Assembly (NCBI GenBank): GCA_021029095.1
Contig: JAJOHG010000006.1
Location: forward strand, 992,001 to 1,056,000
Length of the DNA stretch: 64,000 nt
Source of the DNA: Phellopilus nigrolimitatus
Lineage: Eukaryota > Basidiomycota > Agaricomycetes > Hymenochaetales > Hymenochaetaceae
Reading direction: 5' to 3'
Shown here one piece after another: positions 1 to 12,020 of the stretch (position 1 is its first letter; each line of letters opens with the position of its first letter). Made by a program: the position numbers and the translations under genes. The notes beneath the pieces were generated by a model, which had not been told where the DNA came from, ran no database searches, and saw nothing but the letters and a program-made list of their open reading frames with translations.

Positions 1-2
1 TG

Positions 3-1228
3 GCCCCCTTCCCCGGCTTCCACGATGTCTACACCGACTGTCCGTCCGGTGCGCGCGTCTTTTCCCGCCTGCGCATCGGGGCTGACGTGCAGGCAAGTCT
101 TGGCCATGGCTTGCCCATCCTCATCCTCCTACACGGATACCGGCAAGCGGGGCTCATGTTCAAGCACTTCGTGAACGAAATCCCTCTGCACTGGTCTGTG
201 CTCGTCCCCGATTTGCCTGGGTGAGCAGCCTGATTATCTAATGTCCGTCTCTTACTTTATGCAGCATAACGCACACATGCGCATATATACAGGTACGGAA
301 ACAGCACAAAGCCCATCGACCCTCGCTGGAGACTCGCGCGCGCACTCCAAGCGCGCAGTGGGCGCAGGACATCCTGCACGTCGCCGACGCGCTCTTCGGA
401 GGCGCGGCGGAGCCCCTGCGCCTCGTCGTGTTCGGCCACGACCGCGGTGCGCGCGTCGCGTACCGGTTTGCACTGGACCACCCCGCGCGCGTCGCAGGCA
501 TCGCACTCCTCGACATCGTCCCGACCAGCCACGTCTGGGGCGCGATGCGCTTCGAGGACGGGCACAAGGAGACGCACCGGACGCATCACTGGGTAAGTAG
601 CCGCGGGACTCCGCTGCCCACCGCATTGTTCTTTCTGAACATGCTGATGCGCGCTTAGATTACCCTCGCGGCCCCGCGCCCGCTCCCCGAGACGATGATC
701 GCCGCGAACCCGGAGTTCTACTTCAAGCACACGCTCGCTGGGTGGGCCGGCGCGGGCTCGGGCGCGCGCGGGGAGCACGAGCCCGAATGGGTGCGCGATG
801 CCGTCGCGCCGTACCTCGATCCACAGCGCGGCTGGGACAGGATCGTCGCATCGTGCGAGGACGTGCGTATACATTGCGCCTCCCGCGGGAGAGCGACGCG
901 CTCCTTATTGACTTATCTTCTCAGTACCGCGCGGGCGCGACGCACGACCTCGCAGACGACCTCGCGTCTGGCATCGACCCGCGCAAGGCACCCGGGCTGG
1001 CGAAGCCACTCTTCGCCTGCCCGCTTCTCATCCTCTCTTCTCAGCACCTCCGCGCGCGCTTCGACGTCGACGGCATTTGGACCGCGCTCGGTGTACCGGG
1101 GAATGGGATGGTGGCAGAGCTTCCAGGTCGGCGACGAGTCGACGGGCCACTTCCTTGTTAACGAGCAACAAGCGGAGGTCGGAGAACGCACACGCGCGTG
1201 GCTCAAGGAGATGTTTGAAGACAAGTGA
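3..1228 (+). pseudogene. alpha/beta hydrolase (haloacetate dehalogenase/epoxide hydrolase-like), 5' truncated by window, frameshifted
   Basis: The frame is open from base 3 and shows the alpha/beta-hydrolase start: an oxyanion HGY motif (LLLHGYRQAG), then VLVPDLPG, an intron near 221-292, and YGNSTKPID. The nucleophile elbow is FGHDRGARVAYRF (425-465), and the C-terminal part carries the catalytic-histidine motif STGHFLVNE (about 1138-1164). Introns near 592-658 and 863-924 fit. The coding frame changes between YGNSTKPID (frame 3), an HSKR motif (frame 1) and the WAQDIL stretch (frame 2) within about 60 bases near 325-360. It changes again between 1090 and 1127, where only an implausible 34-base intron could restore it. 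The family is clear; the substrate is not. The gene is either a pseudogene or carries several sequence errors. Its start lies before the window. Confidence 0.75.
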
Positions 1229-1230
1229 GA

Positions 1231-1540
1231 TGTTCAGACTCAAACAAGACAAGAGAAAGGAATAAGTTAGAAATCTATTGTTTCATCGAAGTCACAGATT
1301 AGCCCAATTGCACGGAGCATTACCCATGTACAGTACTACGAGAGCAACGGAAAAGCGGAGGAGTGAAGAGCTTCTACAGTCTATGTATACGACCTTGCGC
1401 AGCCTAGCCAACGGCAACGGGTCGATTGTTCATTACTTGAAAGTCTAGGAGGGTATTTTTGCAATAAATAGAAATGCGTGGAACGATCGCCTTTGCAAAC
1501 ACAAAGAGATAAGTTGAGGAACAGAAGGCCATAAACGTGT
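1231..1540. other. convergent 3' intergenic region
   Basis: This AT-richer stretch separates the 3' ends of the hydrolase (+) and the dehydrogenase (-). I see only likely untranslated sequence in it, with no coding frame or repeat. Confidence 0.5.
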
Positions 1541-3200
1541 TTAGATAACGCAGTAGCCGCCGTCCACGCGCACGTCTACGCCAGTGACGAACTTCGAGGC
1601 GTTGCTGGAAAGGAAAATGACCGCGCCCTGTAAATAGTGCATGAGTATAGAGAAAAATCAGCACGAGGCAGCGTAGCAGATTTACCTTGAGGTCTTCCGG
1701 GTCACCCATCTGAAGAAAAATAAGTAAGAAACGTATAATCGGATCATGAGCATGAAAAACATACCCGGCCCATCGGGGTCAGCGCTTCCCACGTGCGCTG
1801 CGTGGAACAGCCTGTTAGAATAGCGAATCTAGATAGATAAATGTGATATGTAGCTATACCTTCAGTTCCTGGTCGTGCTCAAGGATAGTGCGCGTCAATT
1901 TCGTTAGCATATAACCAGGGCTGGTGACGTATAAGTAAGATAGGCTAATCAAATAATATTCATAAAGCAGCTCACCTCAACGTGTTGACACGGACGTTCT
2001 TCTTCGCCCATTCAACCGCCAGACTGGATGCCATGTGCTTGACAGCTGTGGACAGCGTCAGTATCAAGAAAGTGCAGACCGAAACGAGACCCGGACGTAC
2101 CAGCTTTTGATGCATTGTAAGGAGTTTGAGGCTAATCGCGTGACGAAGAAAACATTAGAAGCTGACACCCCTTACTACAGAGCCCGTAATTACCTGAGGA
2201 ACATTGACGATCTGAACAAAGATAAATGTAAGTCAAAGTACTTTTGATATCAGAGGGAGGTATGCACGCACTTGGCCACTCATGCTAGCAACGAGGACAA
2301 TTGATCCCCCGCCGTCAGGGATCATACGACGTGCAGCCTCGCGAGCAGTGAAGAAGGCGCCGTGTACATTAATATCGTACAATCGCTTGATACGATCGAA
2401 GGGATAGCTTAAAGGGACTTTTAGTGACACAGTTAAAGAGAAGGAACAAAAGGATGACATACTCGAAGGCGGCGTAGTTCTCGACGATGCCTGGGGATGA
2501 GATGCGATGAGAAAAGATTTCCAGAAGAGCACTGGATCGGCGTCTCAAGACTCACCAGCCGACGCGACGACAGAATCAATACGACCGAACTCCGTGGTGG
2601 CATCCTTGAATGCCTTCTGCACAGAGATTTCAGACGACACGTCACAGCCAATACCCATGATGTTTAAAGAACCCTTCTCGGCCTGGCCGTTGCCCTCTGT
2701 AGACATAAAATTCATCTTAGTAAACATGAGAAAATCTGACTGGGTAGAGCGCACCAAACTCGGCCTTGAGCTCATCCGCAGCGCGCTTTGCCTCTTCCTC
2801 TTTGAGATCCACGATCGCGAGGGAGGTGCAGCCCCTTTGAAGAGAATCAATAACAGATCAGAAAAAGAAGGGGGCACGGTATCGATTAAAAGGGACGTAC
2901 GACTCGACAAAAGCGCGACAGAACTCGTTGCCCAGACCTCTTGCCGCGCCCGTGACGAGGCAGACCTGAGTTCAGGAGGTGATAAGGCATTGTCAGCATC
3001 ATACATTAAAGCCAGGAAAAGCCGCGAACCTTGTCCTGCATCGAGAATGTTGGAAGCGTATAAGGACGCTTGATGGCCGCTGTGCTGGAGAACCTGGAGG
3101 GCACGACGCTGGTGCGGGCCAGCGCCTTGGAGGAGGACGCGGCGGTGGCGACGCGCGCGCTGGGTGCGACGGCAGCGTGTATATGGCGTACAACGAACAT
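1541..3200 (-). CDS. short-chain dehydrogenase/reductase (classical SDR, sugar-alcohol dehydrogenase-like)
   Basis: This NAD(P)-dependent oxidoreductase is split by about eight short introns. From the ATG at 3200 a leader rich in R, S and A ([20 protein letters not shown]) looks like a mitochondrial presequence. The cofactor motif [19 protein letters not shown] (about 2905-2970, TGxxxGxG) follows, then [16 protein letters not shown], the structural Asn-Val-His segment [27 protein letters not shown] with the catalytic Ser, and PYNASKA (about 2095-2115), which supplies the YxxxK pair. The C terminus reads GAVIFLSS, then [14 protein letters not shown] and stop. Order and motifs match fungal D-arabinitol 2-dehydrogenase/sorbose reductase/mannitol dehydrogenase relatives. 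The substrate cannot be read from the sequence. Confidence 0.85.
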
Positions 3201-5053
3201 GGTAGTGGAACGAGGAGGATGAGGATGAGGATGAGGACGAAGAGGCGAACGCTGAAGTTTTTCGGGCTTTTACATACAGGTTGAGCAGCCCCCAGGGTCA
3301 GACTTCCCCGCACAGCCGATTTATTTGCGTGACCAGGCGTGACCATTTGCATTCAAATTGAGCCATTTATAGCTGGGGAAACCCTGGGGAAACTACAAAC
3401 TAGATCTAAACGCGTTCCGGAACCCGACCGCCTACAAATGCCACGCCGGATCTTGTCTCTCGCCCAGACCCCGCCGGCCAACTGCACTTCCTCTCCCAAC
3501 TCGGCGAACTCAACCCATCTCGCTTGCCTCTCGACCACGACTATGAACGCTCATGAACAGCATCCAGCGCTGCTTGCAGTCCTTTCTTAACGGATGGCAT
3601 GCCAAAGTAAGAGCGCGGACTCCATTGACGTCGACGCGAGTGTTCTCAAGGCTTGGCTTCTCGTCGATACCAGTAGTGTGCCCGCGGGTCGACACACGTT
3701 TGGTTATCTCTTTTCCCTAGGCATTAGGAACTTTCATTGCATACAGTCCAGGCCCCATGACTCACCGCTACAAATAGGAAACGCAAATACCGTGGACGCT
3801 GGAGGACTGCACAGGCTACAGCTCGAACTCCCTCGGAGCATTTACTCGGATCTTCGGTCGTCGGGGACTCTAAAATCCCATTCCGGCTGTTCGGCTTACC
3901 ATGAGGTCTTGAAGCGCTGGCTGTCGAAACACTACACCGGGCTTTTGAAATATATCGTACTTTCACCTGTTTCATGCTTTGTCTCACTGATACTCAAAGA
4001 GTATGTGCAACAGTGTCATACTCACTGAGTCGACTTTAGGTACCTCAGCCACGATAGAGAAAAATGGAAAGTATGATGATGCGCGATATCTGAGAAGCCG
4101 CGAAGTTACTGATCCCGTTGGCCTCTGGAACACGATGCCGTCCGATCCATCATAAACTGGCAACGGGCTCCGCGCGGGTCGTGAATAAAGAAATTTTTCA
4201 TCACTTCCCCGCTCGGAAGAAGCGGGGTATGACGTGAGAAGTATTCCCCCGGATCATCGTCAAACCCCAACCCCGCATTCGCTTTCATTCGCTTTATCAT
4301 TTGCTGTGCTTGGCGGCCGCTCTCACAGCGGCGAAGCCTATTAGAAGCTCGCGAGTTTGCTTCACTGCGCTCGATTCTGAATTGTATCTAAAATCGTCCG
4401 CGTCAGATGGCTCCGACCCTGTTCGCTTCTATCTGTTAATGCCAGGAACATTTATAAAGGCTCGGAGCATGGCGCCTATCGAAAACCGACACATCTGTTT
4501 TTTTTTTTCTCTTGTTCCCTTCGTGTGGTGGACTCTTCGTCAGAAATTGACTTCGTGACTTGTGGCTGCGCGTACCCATGTTGAAACGGGTTTGAACTCA
4601 ACGATCTCCATAAGACAACAAGCTGCATATTTGTGCTCATTAGATACTAAGGAGCCCAATGTAAGTAGAGGGAAGACATAGGCAAATATACAAAGAGACG
4701 CTTCAGCAAGCGGGTATCAGTACTTGAAACACAGTATGGTAATAAAATTCCAGGGAAAAAAGGTTAAGGACAGTGGACGCGCTCATGTGAAGCAGTAAAC
4801 GAGCGGGGATGAAGATGGTCTCCAGTGAATCCAAACAACCCGCGAGGCCCTATGTGTAGAGGCAACGAAGGTGATAAAGAAGGCATAATGGCATGCATGA
4901 AGGAGTGTGCTGCGTCGAAGCCCGCTGACCCAGATGTGTTGAGACAGAAAAGGAGGTGGAAAAAGCAATAGATACAGAGAAAACAATAAACGAAAAACGT
5001 ACGGATACTGAAGAATAAAAGAGACAGAAGGAATAACAGGAGAAAAAGGAAAA
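3201..5053. other. intergenic region: dehydrogenase promoter and kinesin 3' side
   Basis: About 1.85 kb has no supported gene. The first few hundred bases should hold the dehydrogenase promoter, with a short GAGGAT repeat near 3213-3245 next to the start. A 144-codon frame at 3594-4028 (+) and a 64-codon frame at 4106-4300 (-) show no recognisable motif. A run of 14 T lies near 4498-4511. Confidence 0.5.
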
Positions 5054-8000
5054 TCATAGACATACAAACTTAGACTTGCGCTTCTGAAGTTCTTCTACAC
5101 GCATGTCGAGCTGCTGCCGTACTCGTTCCTTCGCACGCCGTTCCTCGTCGAGACGGCTCTCGAGCGACTGCTTCTCTTCGATGACTGACCGCCGAACAGC
5201 AGGTGACCTCGCGACGTGATTCCTCAAGGTCATTGCGCATCCTCTCGACCTGAGCGCTAAGTGTATCACGGTCTCTAGCAATTTCAGTAGCTTGCATTCG
5301 AGCTTTGCGCACTGGGAAAACGAACCCCATTAATATATACTTCGGTAGTATCAATCTTGCTGGACTTACGATTCTTTTCCGAGTCGCCGAGCGATGTCTC
5401 TAACGTGGATACAAGATCCATGTGTGCCTGCAGGTCACTCTCACAGTGCGACAGTTGCTTGTTCAGCGTCTTGATCATTACTTCTTGCTCTTCAATATGC
5501 CGCGCCTGCTCTTCGACCTGACCGACGAGCTTCGTGTCGGCTGCGGGTCCATTGATGGACATCCCAGCTGTCGAAGTTGCAGGGGAATCTGGATTTGAAT
5601 CGCGTGATGATGCAGAGCTTCGCAACGTATTCGACTGCGAGGAGACGCTGTTTGCAACCTCCATAGGCACTGATGTTGGCAAGGGAGGCACAGATTTGGG
5701 GGCGGGTGGGGGCGGAACAGAAGGAGGTGGGGTAAGGGGAGGAAGCTTAGCATTGCCATTGGCACGGGCGTATGAGGTGGAGCGATCAGGGGTCTGGCGA
5801 GGGTGCGGAAGTGAATCTGGTTGAGGAATACGAGAGAGCTGTGTTTGCAGATCACGGAGAGCAGCGTCCTGTTTACTTCGGTCCGACAGTAGAACATCTC
5901 TATGCTCCTTCGTCTTCTGAAGTTCGGATTGAGCCTCATTCAGCAATGTGCGCTGTCGACCCAATTCTTTAGCGACCTGATCACGTTGAGCTGCGTCCTC
6001 AAGTAGCTTCTGCTTGTCAGTGCGTGATCTCTCGAGCTCGTTTCGCAACTCCTCCAATTCACCTTCGTAGCGCAGGCGTTCGAGCTGAGCGGCATCGGCG
6101 TCCTCGCGAAGAGAAGTGATGACCTTGTCCTTCTCCTGCAGCGCGTTTGCGTGTGTCTGGCGAGCCTCCTCTCGTAGATCTACATATTCGTCCGCGGCGG
6201 CTTTGTACGAAGCCACTTCCTCGAGAAGAAGTTCATGGTTCTTACGAAGCGTCTCGCGTTCTTGCGAGAATTCGACCCCTGCGTCGATTAAAGCCTTCGA
6301 CAATCGTTCGCGCTCCTGAATGAGGAGCATCTCGTTCTGTACTCGAGCGTTCTCGAGGTCTTGGCGGTGTTGGTCCAAAGCAGCGATACGGCCGTTTTCG
6401 AGATCAGTGACAAGGTTTTGGTGTTCAGCCTTTAGCTTCAGGATCTCCTCCGTTTTCTCCTTGAGCAGTGCACCGAGTGCTTCCTGGTGCGCCGCCTCAG
6501 CTTCTTTCTGAGCAATCTCGGCCTGACTCTGCGAAGCCTCGAGCTCGCTCTTGAGACTGCCGGAAGCTGCGAGCTCATTTCTCAGCTTGTCGAATGCATC
6601 CTCGTGGGACTTCTCCAGCTCCGAAAGCACTTCGGCGTGCTGCTGCTGTAGCCTTGCCAATGCTTCTCGATGACTTGCGTCTGTTTGTTCCCGGGAAGCC
6701 TGGTGTTCGCTCTTAAGCTTGGAGAAAGCTTCCTCGTGGGATTTCTCGACTTCTGAAAGCGCCTCAGCATGAGCTTCCTGGAGTTTCTGCAGCGCCTCCT
6801 CCTTCTCCTTCAACAGCGCGGACTTCGAAGACTCGTGCTGTTCGCGTGTGCTTGCAAGAGTTTTCTGGAATACGTCGGTCTCAAGATTTTTCGACTCTTC
6901 GAGCTCGGAGAGTTTGACAGAATGCTTGTTCTTCAGTCGTTCAACGGAGGCGGCATGATCTGCCTGCTTTTTCTCCAAAGCCGTGGCATGCTCCTCCTGC
7001 GCCCTGCGGAGGTCATCGGTAAACGCGGCTTCCTTCTTCTCAATGGCAGAAGCATACTCGTCCTGCAATTGCTTCAGAAGTTCCGCCTGGTGAGATTGGG
7101 ACTCTGTTAAGGAGCCTTCGCGCGCCAATTCCGCCATCTTCAGTGCTCCAACATGCTCTTCCTTTAGACGCTCGATGATGGCAAGGGATTCTACGTCCTT
7201 CTTGGCGAGGGCATCAGCATGATCGGCGCGAAGCTTGCTCAAAGCAGTGTAGTACTCCTCTTCGGTACGGTGAAGAGTGTCCTCCTTCTCCTTCAGTACA
7301 CTCTCGTGCTCCGAAGTGAGCTTCGCGATGGTCGCTTCGTGCTCTTCCTTGGCTTGAGAAAGTGTCCTGTCTACATCCTCCTTGAGCTTTTGAAGTTCTT
7401 CCTCGTGATCCGCATTCAACTTTCCAAACGCCTCCTCGTGGTTCCGCTGAGCTTTTACCAAAGCGTCAGAAGATTCAGCAAGCTGCTTGTGAAGGTCGTC
7501 CAACTTTTCGTCGCGTTCGGAAATCGCGTCTTCGAGTAAAACACCCACTCCAGCCTGCTTAGCACTCAGAGTCTGTGCATGCTCAGACTTCGCAGCTTCA
7601 AGCAAGGTATCTGCCTCAGCTTGCTTGCTAAGTAGAGTCTGTTCATATTCAGCCTTGACTTCCTGCAGTAAAGCATCCACTCGAGCTTGCTTGTCGCGCA
7701 AAGCTTGCTCGTGCTCGGTCTGCAACGTCTTCAGACTCTCCTCGTGCTTCTGTTCAAGAAGATTGCGTTCTTCGAGGAGACTCGCTTCTCGCTTCTGAAT
7801 GTCCTCAAGTTCAGTAAGAACTTGACCGTGCTCGTCACGAAGTGCCTCGAGCTCAGTAGACATGTTGAGTGCCTGAAAGCGATGTTAATATGGAGAGTGG
7901 ATAATCAACACATCTAAACATACCTGGTCACGCGACAATTTAGTGAGATCGTCATGCCGTCGACGAACTTGGGTGAGTTGGTCATTGAGATCATCAACTT

Positions 8001-11000
8001 CCTCACGATGTTGGGCCTCCTTTTGAGCCATTGAACTATGGACAGAAACATGGTTAGAAACAGGAACACACGAGAATGCATCGTTACGCACAGCATAAGC
8101 TCGTTAAGCTTTCCCAATGATTCATCAGCGTCCTGGAGATCGCTGGGCGGATTTCTGATCTCCATGCTCTTTCGAATAGCAGCAATCTGGTCCATAATTC
8201 CTGGAGACAAGTCCGAGTCTCTAGCTGGACTGTGTCCATTGGGCATATTCTTGTTTCCAACGTGGCCAGGCCCCTTTTCCTTCTCCCTCAACGTCGACTC
8301 GAGAGTGGTGATTTCTGCCTCCCGACTCTTGAGAACCTCCTGGAGGCCCATGATCTCTTTCTCAAGGCTTGCGACGGACCGTTCGCGGCCCGGGCCAATG
8401 GGAAGGGAAATCGAAAGGTTGGGTCGGCTGCCAGGGGAATATCGGTTCGCGTGTCCGTTAACTCTACTAATTCCGTTGATCTCAGGAGATGAGAGCATAC
8501 GCGATTGCGCCGAGAAAAGCTCCTGTGAAAGCGACTGCGATTGCGATCGCGACCTCGACTGCAGTGACTCTGCCGAGGCCGCCTGTCTGAAAAAAAGCCG
8601 CCGACCAGCGGCGTTGACCTGACCCTCATTCTGCTCGCGCACACGCAAACCGACCCTACGCCGCGTAGCCCTCACAGGCGTTCCGGGAACCCGCTCAGGA
8701 GACTCAGAGCCCGAGGACGGGCTGCCGAGCTTGATCTCGTCGATTTGTCCAGCTAAGTCCGAAATCTCCTGCAGCGCATCACGGTATTTAGCAGACATTG
8801 AAGATAAATCCGCGAGGGTCGCAGCATGAGTTTCACGCAGGGACTTAAGCTGGTGCGAGAGAGCATCGCTGCCAGCGTCGTCTACATTGCTGGCATTGTG
8901 CGTGTCTTCAGGCTTGGGAGAGATGGCCTTCGCGGCTTGAGCTATGTCAATCTCCAAACTGCGACGAGCTTGCTGAACTTCGTCGTTAATATCGCCAAGA
9001 CGTGTGCGGTCATCGTTGGCCTCCTTCCTCTTTGCTTGCCATTCTTCCATCTTCAGTTCTAAATCCCTAACCCGCTTCTCACGTTGCTCGAGGTCATTAC
9101 GCCACGATTCGCCATCGTTGAGGATATCCTTCAGGCGAGCCTGCAGGACTTCTACCTCTTCGCGCTTCACCTCGCTTTCCCTCTCGAGCCTTTCAATTTG
9201 AGAGCGGAGGTTCAGTATGGACTCATCATTGCGAGCAAGGCGGGCCTCAAGTTGTGAGATGTAGTGCGCAGAACGACCCTCAGAATCCTTGACTCGGCTG
9301 ATTTCGCGCTTGAGATCGCAAACAGACTCGCTGGATGACAGTGATGTGTCTTCCTGCAGTTTGATTTTCTCCTCGAGATCGCGAATATATGCCTCAGTCG
9401 CCGCCTCCCTCTCGGCGAGTTTCCCCACCCGACTCTTCAGCTCTTCGATGTACAATTCTGTCGCCGAGTGCCTTTCCGTCAGCTGCGCAAACTCCTCCTC
9501 CTTCTCCTCGACCAAGTCGTTCGTGTGACGTAACGCAGCCCGGTTGAGGCTGAGCTCCGCCTCCATCGCGCTGATTGTCTTCTCGTACTCTTCGATAACA
9601 GGTCCGACAATCTCCTCATACTTCGCGGTTGCCGAAACAGCACCAGTGCCCGAGTTTCGGTGCTTCTCGCCAAGCTCGCGGCGGAGACGCGTGAGCTCTT
9701 CAGTACGGTCGACAAATTTCCCACGCAGGTCCTCGTAATTAGTCTGCAGATCGAGCATCTGTTCGAGGACCTTCCTGCTTGCACCCTCTGCTTCCGTATG
9801 GTCACCTCCAGAGCGCACGGACGCAGCACCGCCTTCTTTCAGGCCCTTCAGTTCCTTACGCAAGCGGGACACTGTGTTCTGAAGCCACTCAAGGTCGTCC
9901 CATCCATCCTCCTTCTCCATTACCACAGCTCTGTTCTTGATGTTACGCGCACGGTTAGCATACTTGAGCGTATTTATCGTCTCGCTGGCATTCCACTCGG
10001 CAGGACTGACACAGGCAATCATGAGAGTGTGTGCATTCCCACCAAGGGAGTCTTGGAGTAAACGGGTAAGCTTCGAGTCGCGGTAAGGGATATGTGATGC
10101 AGTATTAGACTTGGCGCGAGAGGGATCCCCGAGGGCAGATATAACATTGCCCAGTGCCAGAAGACCGCTGTTGATTGATATACCTTCTTTGACACGTTCT
10201 CCGGCAGCAGCTGTGCGCTTGAGCTAAAGAACCCGAGTAAGCTTGTGCTAAAGTATATGAACCATACCAGTAGAGTTCAAACGTACCCGCTCAGAACCAG
10301 CTAAATCTACGAAATGGAACTTGGAGACGACAGTGACCCATTCTCCGCCTTCCTCTTCCACATTTTTTGCTTTGCCATCTGACGAATGCAATCCCAATGC
10401 ACTGGATGGTCTAAGTCCACCACCCCGCCCCATTGCTGTAGCAAAACTGGGTGTTGGCGGCCGGCCAAACGTTGGCGAGGACACGCGACTGGAGCCGCTA
10501 GTAGCCTGATGCGATACGGGGCGCGCCAGACGCGACGGCGATCGACCGTTCGGCGCTACTGGCGTGGTAGAACGAGGAGGCGCTCCAGAGCCAGAGAACT
10601 TCTTCTGGGTAAGAGTCAGCGAAAAAATCGCATGGGAACGCGAGGATTGAGCGTTCATGTCCGTCTCGTTTGTGCGACGGATCGATGTTCCCTGACGGAT
10701 AAGCCCCATGACTTCGTTCGCATTCCGTACTGATACCTCCCGCAGGCCATCCCATATAATGTGCCCGCGCTTGTCCTCTCGAATCTGCACCTCGCGTCGA
10801 CCACCACGCGTATCATCGTAGCTGAGAAGATCAATGAGTTCCTCGTTGTAGAGTTCAATAAACGACCCTTTGATGCTGCATTGCCAACTGCCTGCACGCT
10901 CCTCCTTCAACGTAGCTGCTCGCGAGAATATTTCAGAAATCGCGCGCGGAATAATGCCCATTCCATTGTAAGGGTCCGAAGGGTCAGCATCAAGATCGAC

Positions 11001-11503
11001 ACCGGTCATAGAATATCTGTGGCACAACACAGTTAATGTTTGAGCAAAAAGAGCACGTCGGGAACTCCGCGTACGTTTTGCCACTCGAGGTCTGGCCGTA
11101 CGCCAAGATTGTGCAATTGAAGCCATCAAGAAAGCGGGAGAGAAGGGGGGCGGCCGTGGCTTGGAAGAGTTCGAACTGTGTACTGTCAGGGCCGAGCACT
11201 TGATCGAACGCGAATGACTGCTTCTTTCCCGACGCGGCGGTGGAAGCGGCGGGCCCTTGCGCATTGCCTCCTGAAGACTGCGTTTGGGCGGTTGGGTCTA
11301 CAGCGACGACCTGGCTGGAAGTGGCATGAATGACTGTGCGTTGAAAACGAGAGGGAATCGAGGTGGTGTCCTGCTTGGTCGGAGGCCGTATTCGCAATGC
11401 TGTGGCGAAAAGTCGGATAAGCCTGCTTGTGCACGCATTTACGGCAGGGCGACAACTCACCGACTTGGACCGAGGTCGTCGTCGCGTTTGACGACGGCGC
11501 CAT
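5054..11503 (-). CDS. N-terminal-motor kinesin, kinesin-4 (KIF4/KIF21)-like, very long coiled coil
   Basis: This is a microtubule motor of roughly 1,900 residues with several short introns. The start at 11503 gives [13 protein letters not shown], spliced to [12 protein letters not shown]. The motor shows the P-loop [11 protein letters not shown] (about 11076-11100), switch I NAQSSRSH (about 10640), switch II VDLAGSE and the neck region [14 protein letters not shown] Ser/Pro-rich insert of about 90 residues interrupts the motor before VDLAGSE, as in fungal kinesin-4 relatives. Most of 5284-9900 encodes heptad coiled coil with repeated HxxAL/EE units, followed by a Pro-rich stretch (about 5680-5800) and a final coiled coil ending RKSKFVCL. 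The reading frame shifts once near 5205 in the last exon with no plausible intron. The subfamily call is inferred from layout and the motor insert. Confidence 0.88.
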
Positions 11504-12020
11504 CGAGTATAGTGAGCAGAACGCGGTGGGCGCTTTCGAGAGAGTCGTCTGGACGGTTTGGACGAACCGTTCAAGTGTAGGGTATCAGCCCGGCTACCGC
11601 TTTCGGCAGTTCCCTTAGTCAACAGCCTGCTGCCTTCCTCCTTTCAAACACTCCGACCGGTTGTCGACTCGGAATCTGATCGTACCCTATACTATTTTTT
11701 TCTCTTTCCTGTTGTAATCCGGCAAACTTTTGAAGGAGGGGCAAGTCTACCGAGCAGCTAGCAGCCTTTTTTCTACCGGTTCTCGTAAACTCATTACGCG
11801 TCGCGCCGCGTCAGACCGACGCGTGCTCAGATTACCGCACAACCATCTCATAGCCAAGTGCATCGTATCTGAACTGACTGCGACACCTAAAGGACGCCAT
11901 CAAATAAAAATTTGCCTTCTGCCACTATCTTGTTCTGAACATTGATCCAGCGGCATCATCTCAAGCTGGATACTCTTTTTTAGCCCGAGCAATCTTCTCT
12001 TCTCAATTGGACTATGCACG
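11504..12020. promoter_or_regulatory. divergent promoter region between kinesin and IPK1
   Basis: The kinesin (-) and the inositol kinase (+) start 517 bases apart and point away from each other, so this segment must hold both promoters. A TACTATTTTTTTC T-rich tract lies near 11690. I cannot assign specific factor sites. Confidence 0.5.

Noticed and set aside
3594..4028. 144-codon plus-strand frame
   Set aside because: No family motif, no clear codon bias, and frames on the other strand are similar in length.
8038..8622. Long open frame on the plus strand (194 codons) inside the kinesin gene
   Set aside because: It is antisense to well-supported coiled-coil coding sequence, is Ser/Arg-rich in the way expected of reversed Glu/Lys codons, and shows no motif.
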